Source: Candidatus Competibacteraceae bacterium (GTDB lineage Bacteria > Pseudomonadota > Gammaproteobacteria > Competibacterales > Competibacteraceae). From it: a DNA stretch of 10,423 bases. The stretch covers positions 1 to 10,423 of the forward strand of contig JAAUQA010000072.1 in the NCBI GenBank assembly GCA_012032855.1, written 5' to 3'. A program made the position numbers and the translations under genes. The notes below the pieces were generated by a model, which saw only the letters and a list, made by a program, of their open reading frames with translations, was not told where the DNA came from and searched no databases. Of the stretch, positions 1 to 7,237 are shown piece by piece (position 1 is the first letter of the stretch; each line of letters opens with the position of its first letter).

Positions 1-1
1 T

Positions 2-1326
2 CATGCGGATTTTTCCGAAGATACTTATCGCACTTTAACAGCGGTCGATTCCGCGTTAATGGTGATCGACTGCTCCAAAGGCGTTGAGGAACGTACCATC
101 AAATTGATGGAAGTGTGTCGGCTGCGCAATACGCCTATATTCACCTTCATTAACAAACTGGATCGAGACGGGCGGGATCCGATCGAACTGATGGACGAAG
201 TCGAAGATATTCTCAATATCCGCTGCGCCCCGATCACCTGGCCCATCGGTATGGGCCGGGAACTCAAGGGGGTTTATCATTTATACGATGACTTTATCCA
301 CCTTTATGACCCCAACAGTGAAGCGCGCCTTCATGAAGGCCGAATCATCAACGGATTGAACAACCCCGAACTGGATGCCTTACTCGGCGAACAGGCCCAA
401 CAGCTGCGTGAAGAAATTGAGCTGGTACGTGGTGCTAGTCATGCGTTCGATATCCCCGAATACCTGGAAGGCCGCTTAACCCCGGTATTTTTCGGCTCTG
501 CCTTGAACAGTTTCGGGGTGCAGGAGATGCTCAACGGCTTCGTGGAATATGCGCCGCTGCCTCAACCACGCCCCACTACCGGTGACCGCGAGGTGGCTCC
601 CGAAGAAGAGCCGTTTACCGGCTTTGTGTTCAAAATTCAAGCGAACATGGACCCGGCTCACCGCGACCGGATAGCGTTTCTGCGCGTGTGTTCCGGCACC
701 TATCGGCAGGGAATGAAACTACGTCATGTGCGGCTCGGTCGCGACATCAAGATCAGCGATGCATTGACCTTCATGGCTTCAGATCGAGAGCATACCGATG
801 CAGCCTACCCGGGGATATTCTTGGCTTGCATAACCACGGTACGATCCGCATCGGTGACACCCTGACACAGGGCGAGGACCTGAGCTTCACCGGCATTCCG
901 GATTTTGCCCCCGAGTTGTTCCGGCGGGCCAGACTGCGTGATCCGTTGCGGCTCAAAGCGTTGCAAAAAGGCTTGGAACAACTCTGCGAGGAAGGCGCCA
1001 CTCAACTGTTCCGACCCTTGATCAGCAACGATTTGATTCTCGGCGCGGTCGGTGTCTTGCAATTCGATGTCGCGGCATACCGTTTACAGCACGAATACAA
1101 TGTGGATTGCCTATTCGAAGCGATTAGCACCCATACCGTGCGCTGGGTCAGTGGATCGGATCCAAAGCGTTTGGAAGATTTCAAAAACAAAGTCCACGAT
1201 CACTTGGCTTTGGATCATCATGGCGAGCTGGTTTACATGGCCACCAGCCGGGTCAATCTGCAATTGACTCAGGAGCGCTGGCCGGAGATCCGGTTCAGCG
1301 CGACCCGTGAACACGGCCTGGGATAA
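2..1326 (+). pseudogene. prfC: Peptide chain release factor 3 (RF3), 5'-truncated by the window edge and frameshifted as given
   Basis: RF3 is a cytosolic translational GTPase that recycles RF1/RF2 from the ribosome after termination. The fragment opens at the His of the G3 motif (DTPGH in the family), followed by [14 protein letters not shown]. The G4 motif NKLD is at 152-163 and the G5-like GSAL lies just after position 490. The family signatures [35 protein letters not shown] FAPELFRR and [10 protein letters not shown] follow in order, and the end is TREHGLG. About 441 residues are present against roughly 530 for the family, so about 90 N-terminal residues (including the P-loop) lie outside the window. 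The frame breaks at GGGG, 811-814: upstream codons read YPG, and the correct continuation DILGLHNHG lies in the -1 frame from 814. One missing G explains it. The true start is not visible. The broken frame is more likely a sequence error than a dead gene, because both sides are well conserved. Confidence 0.93.
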
Positions 1327-1338
1327 CCAGAGCACAGC

Positions 1339-1548
1339 ATGGACAAGCAAAAAGCACCGAATATCTTGCAAGTCGTTCTGAGTGTATTGGCTTCCTTTTT
1401 CGGCGTGCAAAGCGAAAAAAATCGGGAACGCGATTTCACCCACGGCAAAGCATTCCATTTCATCATCGCCGGTTTAGTGCTGACTTTGGTGTTTATTGTC
1501 GTTATTTGGGGGGTTGTGCAACTGGTGCTGAATGCTGCAGGCGTGTAA
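1339..1548 (+). CDS. DUF2970 family small membrane protein
   Basis: This is a 69-residue protein of the DUF2970 family, whose function is unknown. An N-terminal hydrophobic or amphipathic stretch (ILQVVLSVLASFFGVQ, about residues 9-24) is followed by the charged family signature NRERDFTHGK (about 28-37). One strong transmembrane segment then covers roughly residues 40-65, rich in Ile, Val and Leu. The ATG start lies 12 bases after the prfC stop, with a weak GAG-type ribosome binding site in CCAGAGCACAGC. The gene is therefore probably co-transcribed with prfC. The frame is intact and the length is normal for the family. The family call rests on recalled signatures, not a search. Confidence 0.85.
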   Translation: MDKQKAPNILQVVLSVLASFFGVQSEKNRERDFTHGKAFHFIIAGLVLTLVFIVVIWGVVQLVLNAAGV

Positions 1549-1586
1549 AGTTTTCCCATCGACCGCCGACAACACCAAGAAAAATC

Positions 1587-2377
1587 ATGAGCAGGATTTC
1601 CCTAACTGAAGAACTTCGGGCGGAGTATAACCGCCTTTTCACTACCTGCGTTTCGCGCAGCGACAAAAACGCCGCAATCGAAACCATCACTGATGGGATC
1701 TTCGCTGACCGGAATCGTTATCAATACGTTGGCAAAACCTTGAACATTCCCTAGGTTTGTACGTTGGCGTGTTACACGCCTCGAAACCGAGCGAGACTTT
1801 TCTTGCCATTTACATTAACGGTGATCCGTTAACAGAACGAACCCGCCATCTGCCCGACGGCCATCCGCAAACCGGTGAACCGCCTTTCAGCTGGAAAGAA
1901 AGTGCGATTGACGCCCTGCAACTGCGACATCTGGATCAGTGGCAGGATTGGAGCATTGCCGGCACGTTATTCTGCTTGGAAGACTACAACAGCTGGAATT
2001 ACCGGTTGCATCATCCCGAAGTGCCCTCGCCTTATCTGTGGAGTTATTCCACCCATTATCAGCAGGGTAAGTACGTCACTGACGAAACCTGGAATGACAC
2101 GGCAATTTTTCTGCACTGTGGTGCGGCGGTATTGTTACGACGGCTTGCCGAGCGGGGAATGATTGAATTCGCCGATGGAGGAGATACCCCGGTTTTACGC
2201 TATATCGATATCGGCACTTTGCCTGAGATTGCCGAGTTGCAGACGTTTCTCAACCGCTTTCCAGGGATTTTCGTCAGAGTGGATGGCCATCCCGGGCCCC
2301 GTACTTCTGCAGCCTTTCATAAAATCACCGGACATTATCTGCTGGGCGACCCGCGCGAAGCGGAAAACAGTAACTAG
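1587..2377 (+). pseudogene. Lysozyme-family-like protein with C-terminal peptidoglycan-binding-like region, frameshifted
   Basis: Two overlapping frames make one product of about 263 residues if one base is added near CCC at 1749-1751. As given, the first frame (ATG 1587) ends at TAG 1752-1754 after 55 codons, and the rest continues in the -1 frame. The restored protein has the layout I recall for COG5526-like lysozyme-family proteins: NGDPL at about residues 78-82, a TGEPPFSWKESAIDALQLR stretch, then YNSWNYRLHHPEVPSPYLW and HCGAAVLLRRL. The last 55 or so residues (LQTFLNRF, VDGHPGPRTSAAF) resemble a PG_binding_1 repeat. The position where I expect the catalytic Glu after the conserved His (HxxE) reads HASK, so Lys67 replaces it. 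No signal peptide is visible. It starts 38 bases after the DUF2970 stop with only a weak AAGA-type binding site. A peptidoglycan-related role is inferred; with this residue gone it may be inactive. Confidence 0.6.
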
Positions 2378-3114
2378 ACTGCTCCGAGCAGCGGCGCAAA
2401 TAATCCATCAAACCAACCGCTGCCCGGCCATAACCGACTGAGTAACTGCCGGTAATGTTCCGGGTTCGCCAGTTGAGCCAAAAAGGGCTGGGGGGAGGGC
2501 GCCAGATAATACAGGCCGATGATAGCCAGATACATGTTCATGGTGCCCAGCGGATTTTTCAAACTACCCAAATTAAACGCCGTGCCGAATGAGCGCTTAA
2601 GCTTCATGCCGAATAGGTTCACGCTGTACATTTCATCCAACAGCAAATGGACCGCAAATCCTAGAAACACGAACAAACCGCACAGCCAGGCATGGGCAGC
2701 AGGAAACCCCAGCCCGCGAGACGCCAATATCACACTGATCAAACCCGCGATGATGCCTGCCGGGATGGAATGAACCAGTCCACGATGCACCGTCATGTTG
2801 ACGAACAATGGGCATAATCCGTAGCGTATCCCGGCGAAACACACTGTCCATACAATGGTTAATTCCAACAGAGAATAATGCCCGCTGAAATGCAGCACCA
2901 TTAAAAAAGCGCAGATCACAGCGAGCAGATTGAAGGCCACGCGAAAAGGCACGGAGCTTTTCGAATCGACATCCGGTAACAATCCACCGGCAGTGCCCAG
3001 CACGAAATAAGTCATGACATGCTGGTGAGCGGCAACGCCCGCCAGCATCAGGCTGGTTGCCGCAACACCGCTGACTGCCGCCGCACCGATGAGGTGAGTT
3101 TTAAAATCCGCCAT
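2374..3114 (-). CDS. YdjM/DUF457-family membrane-bound metal-dependent hydrolase
   Basis: This 246-residue integral inner-membrane protein belongs to the family of E. coli YdjM (LexA-regulated, inner membrane-associated putative hydrolase). Its substrate is unknown. The signatures are visible in order: THLIG (His7), LLPDVDS (residues 45-51), HRGLVHS (110-116) and HLLLDEMYSV (156-165). These His and Asp residues are the presumed metal ligands. About six hydrophobic segments alternate with short loops, at roughly 8-27, 34-45, 59-78, 82-105, 112-132 and 141-160, with a further one at 194-206. The ATG lies 15 bases after the DUF2333 stop, and no clear Shine-Dalgarno is present in that gap, so translation may depend on coupling to the upstream gene. 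Its stop shares CTAG with the convergent lysozyme-like gene. The frame is intact. Confidence 0.87.
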   Translation of the reverse strand: MADFKTHLIGAAAVSGVAATSLMLAGVAAHQHVMTYFVLGTAGGLLPDVDSKSSVPFRVAFNLLAVICAFLMVLHFSGHYSLLELTIVWTVCFAGIRYGLCPLFVNMTVHRGLVHSIPAGIIAGLISVILASRGLGFPAAHAWLCGLFVFLGFAVHLLLDEMYSVNLFGMKLKRSFGTAFNLGSLKNPLGTMNMYLAIIGLYYLAPSPQPFLAQLANPEHYRQLLSRLWPGSGWFDGLFAPLLGAV

Positions 3115-3129
3115 GCGTCAGTTGCTTGA

Positions 3130-4216
3130 TCAACCCTGTTGCAACAATCCGCGCAGATCAATAATGGCGGCATTGGCGCGAGAAATATAAGACGCCATAA
3201 CCAAGGAGTGATTGGCCAACGGCCCGAATCCGGTGCCGTTCAATACCATCGGACTCCACATGGGGTCGTTGGCGCTTTCTAATTCGCGGATAATCTGCCG
3301 CAATGAAACCTCGGCGTTCTTGTCGCGCAGCACTTGGCGAAAATCGATTTCTACCGCGTACAGCATATGCAGCAATGCCCACGTGTAGCCGCGGGCCTCA
3401 TAGAATATATCGTCAATTTGCAACCACGGCGTTTGCACCAATTCCTGCGAAGGGGTAGAGGTTGACTGCTGGGCGTTGGGATCACCCGCTAAATTGAGGT
3501 TATAACGCAACTGCCCAACGCTGGCGCCTAACCGCTGCGCCATGCTACCCAGGCGTTTTTCCACTATCACTAGATATTCGCGCAGATTATCGGCACGAGT
3601 GAGGAATTGGCCATCTTGCGCCTGTTCGTCATGCAATCGGCCGAGATAACTTTCTAAGGCTCTCAGACCTTTCTTGTACTCGGATTCCGTGGACGGCAGA
3701 ATCCAGGATTCGGAATCGTAATTGAATTGGGTTGGGCAATCGTCAAATCCTTATCTTCTACAGACTGGCTTTGCGAGCGGCTGAAATCGTTACGCAGCGC
3801 TTGCAATGAATCGCGCAATTCCAGCAATGCGCCGAATTCCCAGTTCGGCATATTGTCCAGGTACAAGCCCGGTGGAAAAATATCGTTGCTCAGATAACCG
3901 CCCGGTTTGTATAACAGCGTCTCGGCCACGTGCATGACAGTTGCTGTGGTGATCACTCCCGGTACCAGCTTGGCTTCATCCCCGTCGACTTTTTCCAACG
4001 CATTGGCACGCACGTCAAAAAATCCGGTTCCCGCGACCACAGGATACCCAGCACGACAACCACTATCGCGTAGGTCACCAAGGCTAGACCTGCAGTCCAA
4101 AACAAGCCTTTTTCCTTCCAGGTGCGCGGGTTGTAAAGATGCGCGACACGGCCGACGCTATCGCGAGATTTATCCGCTAGGGCTTTGACCCGATTCGGTT
4201 TGTTGAGTTGATCCAC
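3130..4216 (-). pseudogene. DUF2333 family inner-membrane protein, two frameshifts as given
   Basis: Three successive minus-strand frames join into one protein of about 362 residues, the usual DUF2333 size. The N-terminal piece has a single transmembrane segment ending in LGILWSREPDF. The middle piece contains KPGGYLSNDIFPPGLYLDNMP and FSRSQSQS. The last piece contains SWILPSTESEY, RADNLREYL, TPWLQIDDIFYEARG, VSLRQIIREL and NHSLVMASYISRANAAIIDL, ending LLQQG. The breaks are at A6 (4017-4022; one T missing on the coding strand, restoring EPDFFDVRANA) and at AA (3725-3726; restoring QPNFNYDSESW). I chose GTG at 4214-4216 because AAGGAGA (4221-4227 on the plus strand as TCTCCTT) sits 4 bases before it. 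An in-frame ATG at 4243 would add 9 residues but has no such site. The gene lies between valS and the YdjM-like gene. Function is unknown; the protein is anchored by one helix, with most of it on one side of the membrane. Confidence 0.88.
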
Positions 4217-4220
4217 GTGT

Positions 4221-4227
4221 TCTCCTT
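4221..4227 (-). promoter_or_regulatory. Shine-Dalgarno deciding the GTG start of the DUF2333 gene
   Basis: The minus strand reads AAGGAGA followed by ACAC and then GTG at 4216-4214. This is a near-perfect Shine-Dalgarno at a 4-5 base spacing. It lies inside the coding stretch that an upstream ATG at 4243 would open, so GTG is the better start. Confidence 0.65.
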
Positions 4228-4306
4228 CGCTGCTGCGAGTCATGATGGGACTGTAAGGTGCTCGCTTACAGTCGCTGCATACGTTGTAATTGTTCGTCCA
4301 GTCGAG

Positions 4307-7030
4307 TCACCGCTTGACGCATTTCCGCTTACGATCGCGTTCTTTGGCAACCACCGGGGCGGGGGCGCGATTGATGAAATCGCTGTTCTGCAACTTGGCC
4401 TCGCTTTTGGTCAATTCCTTGTTCAGCTTGTCGATTTCCTTGGATAAACGGGCGATTTCTGCGTCCTTATCGATTAAGCCGGCCAGCGGAATCAGGATTT
4501 TCATCTCCCCCACCAACGCAATCGCGGATTCCGGTTCCGCGCTGTCCATGTTTAGCCAATCGATTGCCGATAAGCGTCCCAGGCGGGCTAAATAGACGTG
4601 GTTGTCGGCCAGCCGTCGCCGGTCTGTCTCAGACCCATTGGCCAACAACACCTGCAGGGGTTTGCCCGGCGAGATATTCATCTCGGCGCGGATACGGCGA
4701 ACCCCCAGCAAAACCTGTTGCACCCAGTTCATTTCCGTTTCCGCTGCTTCATCAACCCGTTTGGCATCTGCCTTCGGATAGGACTGCAACATGATGGTTT
4801 CACCGGGCACACCCGCCAACGGGGCCACTCGTTGCCAGATTTCCTCGGTAATAAACGGCATGATCGGATGCGCCAGTCGCAACACCGTTTCCAGCACCTG
4901 CACCAGGGTTCGGCGGGTGCCCCGGCAAGCCGCTTCACTGGCCGTTGATTCGGTTAACACCGGTTTGGATAACTCCAGATACCAATCGCAATACTCGCTC
5001 CAGAGAAACTCATAAATGGCCTGCGCGGCAAGATCCAGCCGGTAGTTGCGCAATGATTCGTCGACCGTCTTCACGGCCCCCTGTAGACGGGACTCGATCC
5101 AGCGATCAGCCAAGCTCAATTCCACTGAGTCGTCCTTGAGTCCGGTATCTTGACTCTCGGTATTCATCAACACATAGCGGGCCGCGTTCCACAGTTTGTT
5201 ACAGAAATTGCGGTAGCCTTCTACCCGACCTAAGTCGAACACGACATCGCGGCCGGTGGTCGCCAATGCCGCGAAGGTAAAGCGCAGTGCATCGGTACCG
5301 TAGGGGCGGATGCCATCCGGGAATTGCCGGCGGGTTGACTTCTCAATGCGCGCCGCCATCTGCGGCTGCATCAGTCCCGTGGTTCGTTTAGTGACCAGTT
5401 CTTCCAGTTCAATGCCGTCGATGATGTCAATGGGATCCAGCACGTTGCCCTTGGATTTGGACATCTTCTGCCCATCCTGATCCCGTACCAAGCCGTGAAT
5501 GTAAACCTCGCGGAACGGCACATTGCCCATGAACTTGAGGCCCATCATGATCATCCGGGCGACCCAGAAGAAAATAATGTCGAAGCCGGTAACCAGCACG
5601 CTGCTGGGATAGAAGGTATTGAGTTCCTTGGTTTCTTGCGGCCAACCCAGCGTCGAGAACGGCCATAAAGCAGAAGAGAACCAGGTATCCAGTACATCGT
5701 CGTCCTGTTTCAGTTCCACCCGTGGGTCGATGTCGTGCTTGGCTCTAATTTCGTCCTCGTCGTGCCCGACGTAGACCTGGCCATTTTCATCGTACCAGGC
5801 GGGAATCCGGTGGCCCCACCAAATCTGCCGGCTGATGCACCAGTCCTCAATATTGTTCAGCCATTCGTAGTAGGTTTTATCCCAGTTTTCCGGAATAAAC
5901 CGAATCTGTCCGGTTTTGACCGCTGCAATAGCCGGACCGGCTAAGGGTACGGCGCGGACATACCATTGGTCGGTCAAAAACGGCTCAATCACCGCATTGC
6001 TACGGTCACCGCGCGGTACCACGAGTTTATGGGGCTTGGTCTCTTCCAACAGCCCAGCGGCCTCTAAATCAGCCACGATGAGTTTGCGCGCCTCGTAACG
6101 ATCCAAACCCTCGTATGCTTCGGGACCGTTTTCGTTGATCCGTGCATCGGGAGTAAACACGTTCAGCACCGGCAAATCATGCCGTTGCCCCACCGCATAG
6201 TCGTTAAAATCATGGGCGGGAGTGATCTTTACGCAACCGGTGCCGAAGCTAGGATCAACGTATTCGTCGGCGATGATGGGAATATTGCGGTCGGTCAGCG
6301 GCAGTGCGACATGCAACCCGATCAGATGTTTATAGCGGTCGTCTTCGGGGTGAACCGCTACCGCAGTATCGCCCAGCATGGTTTCCGGGCGGGTGGTCGC
6401 CACCACTAAATCGCCGCCGCCTTCCGCCAGTGGATAACGGATATGCCAAAGAAATCCGTTTTCCTCGTCATTTAGAACTTCCAAATCGGATACTGCGGTG
6501 CGCAGTACCGGGTCCCAGTTCACTAGGCGCTTGCCGCGATAGATCAAGTCTTCTTCGTACAAGCGAATGAACACTTCCTGCACGGCCTCGGACAAGCCGG
6601 GGTCCATCGTGAAGCGCTCTCGGCTCCAATCCACCGAGGACCCCATGCGGCGCAACTGCTGAGTGATGGTGACGCCGGACTGCTCCCGCCACTGCCAAAC
6701 CCGCTGGATGAAGCCCTCGCGGCCCAGATCGTGACGGGTTTTGCTTTCGGCATTGAGCTGGCGTTCGACCACCATCTGGGTAGCGATGCCGGCGTGATCG
6801 GTGCCCGGTTGCCATAAGGTATTGTGGCCGCGCATCCGATGAAAACGGGTCAAGGTATCCATAACCGTATCTTGAAATGCATGTCCCATGTGCAGGGTGC
6901 CGGTCACGTTGGGCGGGGGAATCATGATGCAATACGCCAGTCCCTGTCCGCTGGGAGCAAAGTAACTACTTTGCTCCCAAATCGCGTACCAATGTTGTTC
7001 GAGGGTTTTGGGGTCGTAAGTCTTTTCCAT
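4307..7030 (-). CDS. valS: Valine--tRNA ligase, C-terminal tail altered by a one-base loss
   Basis: This cytosolic class I aminoacyl-tRNA synthetase charges tRNA-Val with valine. As given it is 907 residues. The HIGH-type motif is HMGH at residues 47-50 and KMSKS is at 522-526. The CP1 editing domain is present, with [10 protein letters not shown] (212-221) and the [16 protein letters not shown] stretch (263-278) that clears mischarged tRNA. The anticodon-binding domain and the C-terminal coiled-coil arm ([18 protein letters not shown]) follow. The reading diverges after Lys901: a missing C near 4328 replaces the expected coiled-coil end with RKCVKR and a stop at 4307. Adding the base gives [20 protein letters not shown] and a stop at 4266-4268, for 921 residues. 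The catalytic core is untouched. The ATG at 7028-7030 has no clear Shine-Dalgarno. It is the first gene of a likely valS-DUF2333-YdjM unit. Confidence 0.97.
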   Translation of the reverse strand: MEKTYDPKTLEQHWYAIWEQSSYFAPSGQGLAYCIMIPPPNVTGTLHMGHAFQDTVMDTLTRFHRMRGHNTLWQPGTDHAGIATQMVVERQLNAESKTRHDLGREGFIQRVWQWREQSGVTITQQLRRMGSSVDWSRERFTMDPGLSEAVQEVFIRLYEEDLIYRGKRLVNWDPVLRTAVSDLEVLNDEENGFLWHIRYPLAEGGGDLVVATTRPETMLGDTAVAVHPEDDRYKHLIGLHVALPLTDRNIPIIADEYVDPSFGTGCVKITPAHDFNDYAVGQRHDLPVLNVFTPDARINENGPEAYEGLDRYEARKLIVADLEAAGLLEETKPHKLVVPRGDRSNAVIEPFLTDQWYVRAVPLAGPAIAAVKTGQIRFIPENWDKTYYEWLNNIEDWCISRQIWWGHRIPAWYDENGQVYVGHDEDEIRAKHDIDPRVELKQDDDVLDTWFSSALWPFSTLGWPQETKELNTFYPSSVLVTGFDIIFFWVARMIMMGLKFMGNVPFREVYIHGLVRDQDGQKMSKSKGNVLDPIDIIDGIELEELVTKRTTGLMQPQMAARIEKSTRRQFPDGIRPYGTDALRFTFAALATTGRDVVFDLGRVEGYRNFCNKLWNAARYVLMNTESQDTGLKDDSVELSLADRWIESRLQGAVKTVDESLRNYRLDLAAQAIYEFLWSEYCDWYLELSKPVLTESTASEAACRGTRRTLVQVLETVLRLAHPIMPFITEEIWQRVAPLAGVPGETIMLQSYPKADAKRVDEAAETEMNWVQQVLLGVRRIRAEMNISPGKPLQVLLANGSETDRRRLADNHVYLARLGRLSAIDWLNMDSAEPESAIALVGEMKILIPLAGLIDKDAEIARLSKEIDKLNKELTKSEAKLQNSDFINRAPAPVVAKERDRKRKCVKR

Positions 7031-7086
7031 CCTGCCGTCGCGTTCGGTTGACCAGTGAGTAAGCCCGTAGGCTCATAAGGCGACAG

Positions 7087-7092
7087 AGTATA
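7087..7092 (-). promoter_or_regulatory. Candidate -10 element for valS
   Basis: The minus strand carries TATACT, a 5-of-6 match to the sigma-70 -10 box, about 57 bases before the valS start. The hexamer 17 bases further upstream (GAGCAT) is a poor -35, so the promoter would be weak or activator-dependent. The call rests on a consensus match only. Confidence 0.35.
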
Positions 7093-7097
7093 ACTGA

Positions 7098-7111
7098 ATC
7101 GTTGCAACGAT
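7098..7111. promoter_or_regulatory. Perfect 14-bp palindrome, candidate operator between valS and the secretion ATPase gene
   Basis: ATCGTTGCAACGAT is identical to its own reverse complement. It lies between the candidate valS -10 (7087-7092) and the candidate forward promoter (from 7120). ACAGAG (7083-7088) and CTCTGT (7113-7118) form a further inverted pair around it, though unevenly spaced. The shape suits a dimeric regulator. No regulator can be named. Confidence 0.4.
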
Positions 7112-7119
7112 GCTCTGTG

Positions 7120-7148
7120 TTGCATCACGTACAATAATTCACTTTAAT
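7120..7148 (+). promoter_or_regulatory. Candidate sigma-70 promoter for the secretion ATPase gene
   Basis: TTGCAT (7120-7125) and TTTAAT (7143-7148) are separated by 17 bases, the ideal sigma-70 spacing. Each matches the consensus at four or more of six positions. TACAAT at 7130-7135 is a competing -10 but lacks a good -35. The call rests on a consensus match only. Confidence 0.35.
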
Positions 7149-7163
7149 TCAACCAAAGGCAGC

Positions 7164-7187
7164 ATGAGTTCTTTCGTCATTCATTGA
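7164..7187 (+). other. Mini-ORF of 7 codons (MSSFVIH) with good ribosome binding site, possible leader peptide
   Basis: AAAGG at 7155-7159 lies 4 bases before an ATG that opens seven codons and ends in TGA at 7185-7187. A hairpin-forming palindrome begins one base later. The Shine-Dalgarno here is better than that of the ATPase gene 51 bases downstream. The peptide contains no run of one amino acid, so classic amino-acid attenuation is not indicated. It could be chance. Confidence 0.2.
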
Positions 7188-7188
7188 C

Positions 7189-7211
7189 GTTAATCCGGTA
7201 TCCGGCTTAAC
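7189..7211. repeat. Imperfect 23-bp palindrome/hairpin in the ATPase gene leader
   Basis: GTTAA at 7189-7193 pairs with TTAAC at 7207-7211, and CCGG at 7195-7198 pairs with CCGG at 7202-7205, around a 3-base centre. Nine of eleven positions pair. It could be an operator or an RNA hairpin in the 5' leader. No T-run follows, so it is not a standard terminator. Confidence 0.4.
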
Positions 7212-7237
7212 TTAGCACCTTCTGACTATCATTAAAG

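Noticed and set aside
688..813. A separate start for the second half of prfC at 688
   Set aside because: Residues before the break in this frame are out-of-frame noise. The RF3 similarity begins exactly at 814.
1111..1458. Long antisense frames opposite prfC, valS and the ATPase
   Set aside because: They have no family-like sequence, no binding sites, and lie wholly within well-supported genes.
3663..4100. Middle DUF2333 frame as a separate gene
   Set aside because: Its first 20 or so codons are a shadow of the N-terminal frame and its last 20 are a shadow of the C-terminal frame. Only the middle matches the family, so it is one exon-like piece of a broken gene.
7062..7073. AGCC-TACG-GGCT hairpin in the valS leader as a T-box or riboswitch
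   Set aside because: It is a four-pair stem with a stable UNCG-type loop and nothing else of a T-box. T-boxes are also mainly found in Gram-positive bacteria.
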